Shown one piece after another: positions 54,013 through 62,378 of a DNA stretch of 64,000 nucleotides (its first letter is position 1; each line of letters opens with the position of its first letter). The stretch is from the NCBI GenBank assembly GCA_913055825.1, contig CAJXKB010000006.1:1-64000 (forward strand), written 5' to 3'. Below the pieces are notes generated by a model. That model worked only from the letters and a program-made list of their open reading frames with translations. It did no database searches and was not told where the DNA came from. A program made the translations under genes and the position numbers. The stretch is from an uncultured Bacteroidota bacterium. Lineage in GTDB: Bacteria; Bacteroidota; Bacteroidia; Bacteroidales; F082.

Positions 54013-54848
54013 TATGCCTTCTTTTCAACAGTTTGTAAATATTTTTCGTAAGCAGCATGTTCTTCAGTTTTATAAGCGCCCATTCGCGTCATCATTTCAT
54101 CCCAGTTTACTTCAAAAGCGTCAAACTCAGGACCGTCAACACACACAAATTTGGTTTTACCTCCGATAGAAACACGGCAAGCGCCACACATTCCGGTACC
54201 ATCCACCATAATGGTGTTCAAACTTACGTCGGTAGGAATGTTATATTTTTTAGTGGTAAGACTTCCGAATTTCATCATAATGGCAGGACCAATTACGAAG
54301 GCTTTGTTGACCTTCTCACGCTGAATAACATCTTCCATACCGGCGGTTACCAACCCTTTTTTTCCGTACGAACCATCATCGGTCATGATCATTACTTCAT
54401 CCGAATAGGCGCGCATTTCATCCTCCAGAATAATCAATTCTTTGGTACGACCGGCTAAAACCGTAATCACCTTGTTTCCGGCTTCTTTTAAAGCCTTCAC
54501 AATAGGCATCATGGGAGCCACTCCCACGCCACCGCCTGCACAAAGAACAGTACCGTAATTTTCGATGTGGGTGGCATGTCCCAAGGGGCCGACCACGTCT
54601 AAAATTTCATCCCCTACTTTTTTGGCCAGCAGTTTGGCTGAACTGACGCCCACTTTTTGTACCACCAGGGTAATGGTTCCTTTTTCAGGATCTCCATCGG
54701 CAATGGTCAATGGAATACGTTCTCCCTTTTCGTCCATCCTGATAATTACAAAATGGCCGGCTTTACGGGATTTAGCAATATCGGGAGCCTCCAAAATTAT
54801 CTTGGCGACATTTTCGGAAAAAAACTCCATCTCAATTATTTTATTCAT
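54012..54848 (-). CDS. nfnA: FAD/[2Fe-2S] small subunit of NfnAB (sulfide dehydrogenase type)
   Basis: The 278-residue protein has an FNR-like FAD-binding domain (ARKAGHFVII-type segment and ERIPLTIADGD), an NAD-binding domain (VLCAGGGVGVAPMMPIVKALKEAG) and a C-terminal [2Fe-2S] site (GTGMCGACRVSIGGKTKFVC). This matches ferredoxin:NADP reductase subunit alpha. The stop overlaps the nfnB start by one base, so the subunits are made together. Use of Nfn fits an anaerobic or facultative life style. Confidence 0.88.
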   Translation of the reverse strand: MNKIIEMEFFSENVAKIILEAPDIAKSRKAGHFVIIRMDEKGERIPLTIADGDPEKGTITLVVQKVGVSSAKLLAKKVGDEILDVVGPLGHATHIENYGTVLCAGGGVGVAPMMPIVKALKEAGNKVITVLAGRTKELIILEDEMRAYSDEVMIMTDDGSYGKKGLVTAGMEDVIQREKVNKAFVIGPAIMMKFGSLTTKKYNIPTDVSLNTIMVDGTGMCGACRVSIGGKTKFVCVDGPEFDAFEVNWDEMMTRMGAYKTEEHAAYEKYLQTVEKKA

Positions 54849-54889
54849 AACACCGTTTTTGGTTCATTAATATTCTGTCATTTAGTGCG

Positions 54890-54897
54890 CAAATTTA
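54890..54897 (-). promoter_or_regulatory. Promoter element TAAATTTG for nfnAB
   Basis: The minus strand reads TAAATTTG from 54897 to 54890, 41 bases before the nfnA ATG. Confidence 0.45.
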
Positions 54898-55031
54898 GAA
54901 AATATGCATGCGTACTATTCAATAAATTTGTTTATTTTTAACAAGTAACAGAAAACAAGTAAATTACAGCCTTAATTTATATTCAATCCAAGTCAATACG
55001 AGCTGATTAGCATGGGATTGTGTTATTTTTT

Positions 55032-55159
55032 TAATGTGGTAATGTGCTAATGTGGTAATGGGGTAATGTGCTAATGTGGTAATGGGGTAATTTGATAATG
55101 TGACAATGTGTTAATGTGTTAATGTGCTAATTGGCGAATGGGGGAATGGGGGAACTGGT
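55032..55159. repeat. 8-bp tandem repeat, 16 units (TAATGTGN)
   Basis: Sixteen consecutive 8-base units run without any insertion or deletion. They start as TAATGTGG, TAATGTGC, TAATGTGG, TAATGGGG and drift to GAATGGGG and GAACTGGT at the right end. A block of three units (TAATGTGC, TAATGTGG, TAATGGGG) appears twice in a row. It lies in the 3' region of a minus-strand gene. Confidence 0.9.
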
Positions 55160-55171
55160 GAACCCAGGTTT

Positions 55172-58100
55172 TTACAAATGAATCACATATTTCCGTTTTT
55201 TGCCATCCATTTCAACCACCAGGGGTTTATCAAATTGAACGTGCCTAAAATATTTTCCGGTAAACCTGGCTTTTTGCTTGCTCAGGATATCGTACCTTAA
55301 AATATTTTCCTTTAAATGCGATTGAATGGTAAAATAGCCCACATTCATGCTGGTTACATTGTGAAAAAAGTGGGAGCCCGAAGAGGCATCCAGCGGGAAA
55401 TCTTCGAGACTGGTTTCTACCATTACCTTGGCCATCGATATTTGCGGCCATCGTACAGGTATTCCGATCCATTTGTCGCGGGTACCCCACCGTCCCGGGC
55501 CAATGAGTATGTACTGACGCTGTTCTTTTTCCATCTTTTCATTCAGCATTTCAATTTCAGCTGCCATTTCTTCTGTTTTCGATTTGTCAAAATTATCTTT
55601 ATCCACATAAATAACATCTTTAATATAATCGATTAAACCATTCCCCATTCCTTTTTCAGTATATAACAATAGTTTATCCGTTGAGATTTTTGACATATCC
55701 ACATCACATTCAAAACTTTGTGAGATAAGAGGTTTAATTTGAAGAATATAGAAAGCTGCCCGCCCCTTTTCATCGCGGTTTAGGTCGACGGCATACTCCA
55801 TTTCGACAGCCGTACCCATAGCTTCCTTACCCAACTCAAGCAATAGCTTAATGGTCCTGGCCAAAGGGATATAGTTATATTTAAGGATGTTGGCAAAATT
55901 AACAATACGTGGGCCCGTCTTGGTTAGTCCGGGATAAATTATATCATTATCAGGATCGTACACCGAGACACAATGTTTCAACGTGCCGTGGGCCTCAGCC
56001 ATGTCTATATCGGCCAGCACTAATCCGGCATCTTCGCCTTCCATCAAATCCAGATTCTTTTTGGTAAGGTCAACCGCATAAAATTTCACCTGCGAGTTTT
56101 TAAACTGATCTTTTGGCGAATTAATTTCAACGCCCGGATAAGTAGGTGAAAAACGGTAAGCCCTGTTTCCCTCTACCACATATTTTCCCAAGCCAATGGC
56201 CGCAAGGGCAAAACCCTCTTCGGGTTTCATATGGGCAAACGGGTAATAATTATACGACTGGGCAACGCCGCTAAAGTGGGGATAATATAAATCGCCATAA
56301 CGGGAGCCTACTAATTCTTCGATGACCACTGCCATTTTTTCATCTTCTAACTTATAGTCGATGGCCTTCACATATCCCTTTGACACAGATGAATACAGAG
56401 AAGCATAAACCAACTTAATTGCCTGGCAAAGCTGGTTGAGCCTGACCTCAAAATCTTCATGGCTGTTGGGAAGGATATAAGTTTCAAAAATTCCGGCAAA
56501 GGGCAAAGACAATGAATCTTCAAACAAACTGGAAGAACGCACAGCAATGGGTTTGGAAATTTTAGTAAGCAGACTGGCCAGTTTTTCATGCAGATCTTTT
56601 GAAAGTGGTTCTTTTATAAATGCTTGTTTCACCTTCTGGTGGTCTGTTTCAAACAAGGCCAGTTTATTAAGGGCATGCCCGCCCACAAAATCTTCAAACT
56701 CATGGGTACCTATAATAAAAGTCACCGGGGTCTTAATCTGAATATCAGGAACTTGCTCCGAAAAATTATAATTGTGCATTAATGCATTGATAAAAGCAAG
56801 CCCCCTGCCCTTTCCGCCCAGCGAGCCATCACTAAGCGTATAGAAATTTCCAGGTATAAGTTGAAAATAATTCTGATACGGAATTAAATTACCTGTTTCC
56901 TGTTCATCGCGATGCTCCTTAATCATATGTACGAGGGAGTTTCGCAACTCATTGGCATCTTTAAAATCGCTGACCTTTTTAGGGTTTATAAAATTAGCAG
57001 CCTTTATTTCCTGCCGTGCCATCAGCCACATGGAAAAATGATTTCGTTGGGCATGGAACAAAAGTGAATCGTCAGGAATTTCAATCAAACATTTTTCAAA
57101 TTCCCTTAAATTGGCAGCACGTGCTATTGATTCCCCCTTACTGTTTTTAAATACAAAATCACCAAATCCGAGGTAATTGGTGATAAAATCCTGCAAATCT
57201 TCATAAAGGGTTTCCGAGTTTTTATCGATAAAAAGCGAATGATACTGTCTGGCCACCTCGGCATAAGCCGGATCGGAAGATTGCATCACTACCGGAAGGT
57301 TTTTTAATTCTTTACGTGCATAATCGAGCAATTCAACACCGGCCTGATCATTTACTTTCCCAAAGCGCTCGTATTTCACATCGGTAATCAGGCAAAGTAA
57401 ATAATCACCATATTTGTCAATTATTTCCACGGCCTGCTCAAAAGTTGAGGCAAACAAAATTTTCGGCCTTGCACGCATACGCAAAATCTTGTACAAGGCA
57501 TCCGTACTCACATCCTCAATAATACGTTTGGTTTGCTCCATAATTACCCGGTACAAAAACGACAAATATCGCGATGAATACATGGGTGAATCTTCAGCAA
57601 GTAAAATTACCCTTACTTTTCCCAACCGGGTATCGTTTTCCACATTAATTTTATCTTCAAGCAATTTAATCATGGAAAAGAAGATGTTGGTGTCTCCATT
57701 CCAGGTAAATACACGATCAATAAATGGCAATTTTGTTTGCTCCGTCCTGAAATAGCCCACATCGCTATTGCTGTTTAGTAAAAGAAAAATGGGGATATAA
57801 GGGTATTTATCCTTGATTTGCCGGCTTACCACGAGAGGTGTTTTTTTATCCACACCTACCATGTAAATAATTTGGTCGAAATGCCGTTTTTTTAGCAACC
57901 CAAAGGCCTGCTGCACCGAAGATGCCCCTGTAATCCGGGGCACCGACGTAAGGTTTAGCTGTCCGTATTGACCCAGCATATGCTCCGAAAACCGCCCCTC
58001 CCGTTCGATGGCATAGGCATCGTAAAGACTGGAAATCAACAATATCTCTTTCACCTTAAAAGGCATCAAATCGTGATAGACATCACGGGTATAAGTGTTT

Positions 58101-58570
58101 TTATTAAGAAACCGATGTAAAAACTTTCCGCTAATAATTCCTTTTTTCCGCGTGTCTGTTTTGCTTTTTTCCTGAATCCCCGGTATTGATGCTTTTTTCT
58201 CAATACCATCAAGGTAGCGTTTGAGGACATTGGCCAAGCTGGTGAGAAAATATTTCTTATCCGCAGGTATCAAACCATTCGTATGTTCATCTTTGTTTTC
58301 GTAATACTCCAAATACACCAATTCGCCCGAACGTGTTTTTACACTGATTTCGTGACATTCGTGTTCTTCCCGGTCGTCTTCCCGCCGGTATTCTTTTCCC
58401 CCGTAAATAATTTTGCAAAAGTGGAAATACGATAATCCGGAATCCATCGTTAGGGTCTCAATAATAAGCATGAGGGTTTCATCAACACTTCTGTTTTGCC
58501 TGATCAGCTGGTTAATTTTACTGAGTAACCCCAGCAATTGCAAATATGGAAATGATTCTTTAGCGGACAT
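55172..58570 (-). CDS. Large receiver / PEP-synthase ATP-grasp-like protein
   Basis: The 1132-residue cytoplasmic protein starts with a GAF-like region (about 5-125). A receiver-like domain without clear active site follows (about 174-300), then a second receiver with an insertion (about 318-465, LLAEDSPMYSS acidic pair, Asp397 in CLITDVKYERFG). From about 575 to 970 it has a pyruvate phosphate dikinase/PEP-synthase ATP-binding domain: SLGGKGRGLAF, IAVRSSSLFEDSLSLPFAG, and EMEYAVDLNRD near the end. The swivelling phosphohistidine domain and the PEP-binding barrel of these enzymes are absent, and the C-terminus (about 970-1132) is specific to this group. It may be a phosphotransfer or regulatory protein rather than a metabolic dikinase. 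Confidence 0.82.
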   Translation of the reverse strand: MSAKESFPYLQLLGLLSKINQLIRQNRSVDETLMLIIETLTMDSGLSYFHFCKIIYGGKEYRREDDREEHECHEISVKTRSGELVYLEYYENKDEHTNGLIPADKKYFLTSLANVLKRYLDGIEKKASIPGIQEKSKTDTRKKGIISGKFLHRFLNKNTYTRDVYHDLMPFKVKEILLISSLYDAYAIEREGRFSEHMLGQYGQLNLTSVPRITGASSVQQAFGLLKKRHFDQIIYMVGVDKKTPLVVSRQIKDKYPYIPIFLLLNSNSDVGYFRTEQTKLPFIDRVFTWNGDTNIFFSMIKLLEDKINVENDTRLGKVRVILLAEDSPMYSSRYLSFLYRVIMEQTKRIIEDVSTDALYKILRMRARPKILFASTFEQAVEIIDKYGDYLLCLITDVKYERFGKVNDQAGVELLDYARKELKNLPVVMQSSDPAYAEVARQYHSLFIDKNSETLYEDLQDFITNYLGFGDFVFKNSKGESIARAANLREFEKCLIEIPDDSLLFHAQRNHFSMWLMARQEIKAANFINPKKVSDFKDANELRNSLVHMIKEHRDEQETGNLIPYQNYFQLIPGNFYTLSDGSLGGKGRGLAFINALMHNYNFSEQVPDIQIKTPVTFIIGTHEFEDFVGGHALNKLALFETDHQKVKQAFIKEPLSKDLHEKLASLLTKISKPIAVRSSSLFEDSLSLPFAGIFETYILPNSHEDFEVRLNQLCQAIKLVYASLYSSVSKGYVKAIDYKLEDEKMAVVIEELVGSRYGDLYYPHFSGVAQSYNYYPFAHMKPEEGFALAAIGLGKYVVEGNRAYRFSPTYPGVEINSPKDQFKNSQVKFYAVDLTKKNLDLMEGEDAGLVLADIDMAEAHGTLKHCVSVYDPDNDIIYPGLTKTGPRIVNFANILKYNYIPLARTIKLLLELGKEAMGTAVEMEYAVDLNRDEKGRAAFYILQIKPLISQSFECDVDMSKISTDKLLLYTEKGMGNGLIDYIKDVIYVDKDNFDKSKTEEMAAEIEMLNEKMEKEQRQYILIGPGRWGTRDKWIGIPVRWPQISMAKVMVETSLEDFPLDASSGSHFFHNVTSMNVGYFTIQSHLKENILRYDILSKQKARFTGKYFRHVQFDKPLVVEMDGKKRKYVIHL

Positions 58571-58585
58571 ATTTTATATTTTCAA

Positions 58586-58593
58586 CAAAAATA
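58586..58593 (-). promoter_or_regulatory. Promoter element TATTTTTG for the PEP-synthase-like gene
   Basis: The minus strand reads TATTTTTG from 58593 to 58586, 15 bases before the ATG at 58570. Confidence 0.45.
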
Positions 58594-58636
58594 ACTTAAT
58601 TAAACAAATTTTATACTTCAATTCGGCACGGCTAAT

Positions 58637-58644
58637 TATCTTTG
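58637..58644 (+). promoter_or_regulatory. Promoter element TATCTTTG for the cyclophilin gene
   Basis: A TAnnTTTG match nine bases before the ATG at 58654. It overlaps an upstream in-frame TTG at 58642, which is therefore not the start. Confidence 0.5.
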
Positions 58645-58653
58645 ACAAAAAAA

Positions 58654-59277
58654 ATGAAAAAAGTTGTTTTTTTGCTTTCGCTGTTTTTCTTCCTTTCGGT
58701 AAGTTATTCACAAACTTTTGCCCAAAGTAAGCTATTAGTTGGGAAAAAAAATCCCATTGTTCTGATGAAAACAGCCCTTGGGACGATTACGCTGGAATTA
58801 TATCCTCAGCAGGCACCTGTAACAGTTAGTAATTTCGAACGTTATATCCATGAAAAACGGTTAAAGGATGCAACTTTTTACCGGACAGTTACCATGCAAA
58901 ATCAACCTGATAATAAGGTAAAAATCGAAGTGATCCAGGGCGGATTATTTGATGATAACCACCCCGGCACGTTACCACCTATTATGTTGGAAACCACTAA
59001 GATGACTGGATTACATCATTTGAACGGCAGCATCTCAATGGCTCGCGATAAGCCCAATAGTGCTACGAGCGAGTTTTTTATTTGTATTGGTGACCAGCCC
59101 GAATTGGATTTTGGCGGCAGGCGTAATCCTGACGGACAAGGTTTTGCGGTATTCGGGCGAGTAATAAAAGGGATGGATGTGGTGAGAAAGATACAAAAAC
59201 AGCCGGCTGACGGCCAGTTGCTGAAGCCCCGGATTCCTATTCGGGAGATTGTACTTAAGGGGTTTGAACACCAGTAG
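58654..59277 (+). CDS. Secreted cyclophilin-type peptidyl-prolyl isomerase
   Basis: The 207-residue protein starts with a signal peptide (MKKVVFLLSLFFFLSVSYSQ, likely cut near TFAQS), so it acts in the periplasm or on the surface. The cyclophilin domain has MKTALGTITLELYPQQAPVT at the start, DATFYRTV, HLNGSISMARDKPNSATSEFFICIGD near the active site and GFAVFGRVIKGMDVV. The active-site Arg of YRTV and the SATSEFFI segment are kept. The usual Trp or His in the cyclosporin pocket is not visible. It is transcribed alone. Confidence 0.93.
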   Translation: MKKVVFLLSLFFFLSVSYSQTFAQSKLLVGKKNPIVLMKTALGTITLELYPQQAPVTVSNFERYIHEKRLKDATFYRTVTMQNQPDNKVKIEVIQGGLFDDNHPGTLPPIMLETTKMTGLHHLNGSISMARDKPNSATSEFFICIGDQPELDFGGRRNPDGQGFAVFGRVIKGMDVVRKIQKQPADGQLLKPRIPIREIVLKGFEHQ

Positions 59278-59434
59278 GAATTTTAAACAATGAACATTCA
59301 TACCATTTTTATCATCCGCTCTATTTTTGTAATATAGTTATTGTCAAGACCATCCCCACACAAATCTTTTAAACTGATTTTTAGTGTTTTATGACGAATA
59401 GACAATGAATCGCCCTACTCTGAAAATAAATGAC

Positions 59435-59442
59435 TAACTTTG
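59435..59442 (+). promoter_or_regulatory. Promoter element TAACTTTG for the cold-shock-domain gene
   Basis: The element lies 111 bases before the ATG at 59554, so the transcript would have a leader of about 100 bases. A 6-bp inverted repeat (ATTCCA/TGGAAT, 59449-59463) lies at or just after the expected transcription start. Confidence 0.45.
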
Positions 59443-59553
59443 CCAAAAATTCCATAATGGAATCTTTTGCGCATTAATCTGCTAAATCTCTTTTCATTTT
59501 TAGTTCATTAACGCCTTATTTAATCTTTAATTAACAAAAGTACAAAGTAACAC

Positions 59554-60006
59554 ATGGGTAGATCACAAGAAACATTCAACAAAAAAGAAGTCAGGAATAA
59601 AAAAGAAAAAAAAAGAAAAGAGAAAGAAAAAAAGCGGTTAGCGAGAAAAGAGAATCAAAAAACCAACAGCCTCGATGACATGATTGCCTATGTGGATGAG
59701 AATGGAAATATCACCTCTACCCCACCCGATCCTACCAAAAAGGAAGAAGTAAAACTTGAAGACATTGAAATAGGTATTCCAAAAGGTGGTCCTGCCGAAG
59801 AAATCGATCCCGTCAGAAATGGCGTTGTTTCCTTTTTCAACGACTCAAAAGGCTATGGATTTATCAGGGATATCGAAACTAAAGAAAGTGTGTTTGTCCA
59901 TATTAACAACACACTTGATGAAATTAAAGAAGGTAACCGCGTAACTTACGAAGTGGAAATGGGACCTAAAGGCCCGGCCGCCATTCGCGTAAAGTTATCT
60001 AAATAA
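59554..60006 (+). CDS. Cold-shock-domain protein with lysine-rich N-terminus
   Basis: The 150-residue protein has a highly basic N-terminal part (about 9-38, KKEVRNKKEKKRKEKEKKR) likely to bind RNA. An acidic linker follows, then a C-terminal cold-shock domain (about 86-148). The RNP1 motif is KGYGFI in FFNDSKGYGFIRD, and RNP2 is VFVHI. Classical cold-shock proteins have about 67 residues, so this is an extended form found in Bacteroidota next to DEAD-box helicase genes. The helicase gene at 60167 follows on the same strand. Together they may remodel structured RNA at low temperature. Confidence 0.9.
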   Translation: MGRSQETFNKKEVRNKKEKKRKEKEKKRLARKENQKTNSLDDMIAYVDENGNITSTPPDPTKKEEVKLEDIEIGIPKGGPAEEIDPVRNGVVSFFNDSKGYGFIRDIETKESVFVHINNTLDEIKEGNRVTYEVEMGPKGPAAIRVKLSK

Positions 60007-60130
60007 AACTCTTTTTTTAAACAAGTTAGGGAGTATGATGGAATAATTTCGTCGACAAACTCTTATTTGCTGTTGCAATAATGCTGATTTATAGATTTTT
60101 ACAGTATTCAGGTTGCATTACTAAATTTTG

Positions 60131-60138
60131 TACCTTTG
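60131..60138 (+). promoter_or_regulatory. Promoter element TACCTTTG for the DEAD-box helicase gene
   Basis: A TAnnTTTG match 28 bases before the TTG start at 60167. Confidence 0.45.
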
Positions 60139-60166
60139 CCGCCCTAATTAATAAACAGTTCATATT

Positions 60167-61861
60167 TTGACATTTAACGAGATGGGCTTATCGCCCGAAT
60201 TATTATCCGGAATTGAGAAACTCGGATTTGAGAAACCAACCCCCATTCAAGAAGAAGTAATCCCCATTGTATTAGAAACAGAAAACGATCTTGTAGGGCT
60301 TGCCCAAACAGGAACCGGTAAAACGGCAGCTTTCGGATTACCCATTATCGAGCAAATCGATCCGGGAAACAAGGCTGTTCAGGCACTTATTATAACACCA
60401 ACGCGAGAGCTCTGCATACAGATTGCCAACGACTTAAACAATTATTCAAAGCAACTTAAACAAGTGCGAATAGTACCTGTTTACGGTGGTGCAAGCATTG
60501 ACACACAGCTCAGGGCACTAAAAAAAGGCGCCCACATTATTGCAGCTACTCCCGGCAGGATGTTGGATTTAATGAACCGGCGGGCAGCCGACATTTCACA
60601 CATCAAAACCGTCGTGCTGGATGAAGCCGACGAAATGTTGAACATGGGATTTCGCGAAGAGTTGGATAACATTTTAAAGGATACTCCAAAAGATAAACGG
60701 ACTTTACTTTTTTCGGCAACCATGCCGAGAGAGGTGGCACGTATTGCCAAAACATATATGCACAAACCTGTGGAAATCACAGTAGGAAAGCAAAATTCAG
60801 GAGCTGAAAATGTGCGTCACATTTATTACCTGGTGCATGCCCGCAACCGTTACCTGGCCTTAAAACGTATTGCCGACATCAATCCAAATATCTACGGCAT
60901 TGTATTTTGCCGTACCCGGATGGAAACCAAAGACGTGGCTGAAAAACTAATCAAAGACGGATACAGTGCCGATGCACTTCACGGCGATCTATCGCAGGCA
61001 CAACGAGACAACGTAATGAAACGGTTCAGGAACCGTTCGCTGCAGATGCTGGTTGCTACCGATGTTGCTGCACGTGGCATTGACGTAAACGATATTACGC
61101 ACGTGATCAATTACAACCTGCCTGAACAAATCGAGGGTTATACGCACCGCAGTGGCCGTACGGGACGCGCAGGTAAATCGGGAATTTCCATAGTCATTGC
61201 AAACTATCGTGAAAAGAGCCAGATTCCGAGAATCGAAAAAATTATTGGGAAGAAATTTGAGAAGTTACCTATTCCAAACGGAGCTGAAATCTGCCAAAAG
61301 CAGCTATTTAAATTGATTGACCGGATGGAAAAGGTTGAAATAGATGAAGATCAGATTGCTCCCTTTATGAATACGGTAAATAAACAGTTGGAATGGTTAA
61401 CAAAAGAACAAGTTGTCAAACATTTTGTTTCGCTCGAATTTAACCGCTTTCTGGAATATTATAAAAACGCACCCGATTTAAATGAACCTACCGATGATCA
61501 GGGCGGACGACGAGACAGGAAAAACGGCAAAAGCCGTGAAAGAAGCCGTCAAACGGAAACCGGAAAATTTGCACGCTTTTTTATCAACGTCGGCAAAAAG
61601 GACGGTGTAATCCCCAAAAATATTATCGGGATGATAAACGACAATACACATGACCGCGATATCCGTATTGGCGACATTGACATCAAAGATAGTTTTTCCT
61701 TTTTTGAAGTGAACGAAAAAGCTGCTAACAAAGTGCTAAAATCGTTTGGGAACACAAAATTTAAAGGGCGCAGGGTAAACGTTGAAATTGCCGAAGAAGA
61801 TGTGGGCGGCCGAAGTAATGACAGAGGAAAACGAAAAAACAAACGAAAAAATAAGCGATAA
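60167..61861 (+). CDS. DEAD-box RNA helicase with DbpA-like RNA-binding domain
   Basis: The TTG at 60167 is used as start because MTFNEMGLSPELLSGI matches the family N-terminus; the next ATG (60182) would remove only five residues and is possible. The 564-residue protein has all helicase motifs: FEKPTPIQ (Q), AQTGTGKTA (I), PTRELCIQ (Ia), TPGRMLD (Ib), DEAD (II), SAT (III), HGDLSQAQRD (IV) and HRSGRTGRAG (VI). Residues about 465-545 form a DbpA-like RNA-binding domain, followed by a basic tail (RKNKRKNKR). It is of the CsdA/DeaD type and likely acts in ribosome assembly or cold adaptation. Confidence 0.95.
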   Translation: MTFNEMGLSPELLSGIEKLGFEKPTPIQEEVIPIVLETENDLVGLAQTGTGKTAAFGLPIIEQIDPGNKAVQALIITPTRELCIQIANDLNNYSKQLKQVRIVPVYGGASIDTQLRALKKGAHIIAATPGRMLDLMNRRAADISHIKTVVLDEADEMLNMGFREELDNILKDTPKDKRTLLFSATMPREVARIAKTYMHKPVEITVGKQNSGAENVRHIYYLVHARNRYLALKRIADINPNIYGIVFCRTRMETKDVAEKLIKDGYSADALHGDLSQAQRDNVMKRFRNRSLQMLVATDVAARGIDVNDITHVINYNLPEQIEGYTHRSGRTGRAGKSGISIVIANYREKSQIPRIEKIIGKKFEKLPIPNGAEICQKQLFKLIDRMEKVEIDEDQIAPFMNTVNKQLEWLTKEQVVKHFVSLEFNRFLEYYKNAPDLNEPTDDQGGRRDRKNGKSRERSRQTETGKFARFFINVGKKDGVIPKNIIGMINDNTHDRDIRIGDIDIKDSFSFFEVNEKAANKVLKSFGNTKFKGRRVNVEIAEEDVGGRSNDRGKRKNKRKNKR

Positions 61862-61900
61862 AAAATTTTCAATAATTTTTGCACTTAACAAACAAAATTC

Positions 61901-61908
61901 TATTTTTG
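61901..61908 (+). promoter_or_regulatory. Promoter element TATTTTTG for the tRNA genes
   Basis: A TAnnTTTG match 50 bases before the tRNA-Pro gene and 40 bases after the helicase stop. Confidence 0.45.
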
Positions 61909-61958
61909 CAGTCCCTTTTCAGAGAGGGGATAAGTTCTTAATAAATTTATTCAGGACA

Positions 61959-62033
61959 CGGGGTATGGCGCAGTCCGGTTAGCGCACCTGCTTTGGGAGC
62001 AGGGGGTCGTAGGTTCGAATCCTACTACCCCGA
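61959..62033 (+). tRNA. tRNA-Pro (anticodon TGG)
   Basis: The 75-base sequence folds as a tRNA. The acceptor stem is CGGGGTA paired with TACCCCG, the discriminator base is A, and the TTCGAAT loop is present. The anticodon stem CCTGC/GCAGG encloses TTTGGGA, which gives anticodon TGG. CCA is not encoded. Confidence 0.95.
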
Positions 62034-62052
62034 CGTTAAAAAATTCAGCACA

Positions 62053-62147
<95 letters not shown>

Positions 62148-62164
62148 AAGGTAGCAAAGAAAAG

Positions 62165-62200
62165 AAAACCCCTGCAAACACAGTGTTTACAGGGGTTTTT
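62165..62200 (+). terminator. Intrinsic terminator after the tRNA genes
   Basis: AAAACCCCTG (62165-62174) pairs with CAGGGGTTTT (62190-62199), with additional inner pairs (AAACAC with GTGTTT) around one mismatch, and a T run follows. Confidence 0.75.
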
Positions 62201-62243
62201 ATTTTTCCCTTACAGCACAACGGCGCAAAAAAAGGCAATAATT

Positions 62244-62289
62244 AGCTGGACTATTCGCTGGACTAAAATTTTCCTGTTTTTAGTCCAGC
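62244..62289. repeat. Direct and inverted copies of GCTGGACTA next to the integrase gene
   Basis: Two direct copies, AGCTGGACTA (62244-62253) and GCTGGACTAAAA (62257-62268), are followed by an inverted copy, TTTTAGTCCAGC (62278-62289). The last two form a perfect 12-bp stem with a 9-base loop. The set lies between tRNA-Ser and the recombinase gene, where arm-type or core sites of integrases are found. Confidence 0.7.
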
Positions 62290-62351
62290 TCCATTGTAGT
62301 TTTTGCACTGAATTTCACTACTTTGCATTTGTATGATTTGCTCAGTTCATT

Positions 62352-62359
62352 TAGTTTTG
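62352..62359 (+). promoter_or_regulatory. Promoter element TAGTTTTG for the integrase gene
   Basis: A TAnnTTTG match 19 bases before the recombinase ATG at 62379. Confidence 0.4.
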
Positions 62360-62378
62360 TTAACATAAAATTTAAGCT

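Larger units (their letters stand above)
54849..55171. other. Intergenic region (323 bases) with tandem repeat
   Basis: It holds the nfnAB promoter, about 130 AT-rich bases with no recognisable feature, and an 8-bp tandem repeat at 55032-55159 that ends just before the stop codon of the next minus-strand gene. No gene was found. Confidence 0.75.

Noticed and set aside
52528-54848. Glutamate synthase (GltBD) small subunit
   Set aside because: There is no large subunit gene, and the direct partner is an NfnA-type flavoprotein, so NfnAB is the better reading.
55032-55159. CRISPR-like array
   Set aside because: Units are 8 bases with no spacers, so this is a simple tandem repeat.
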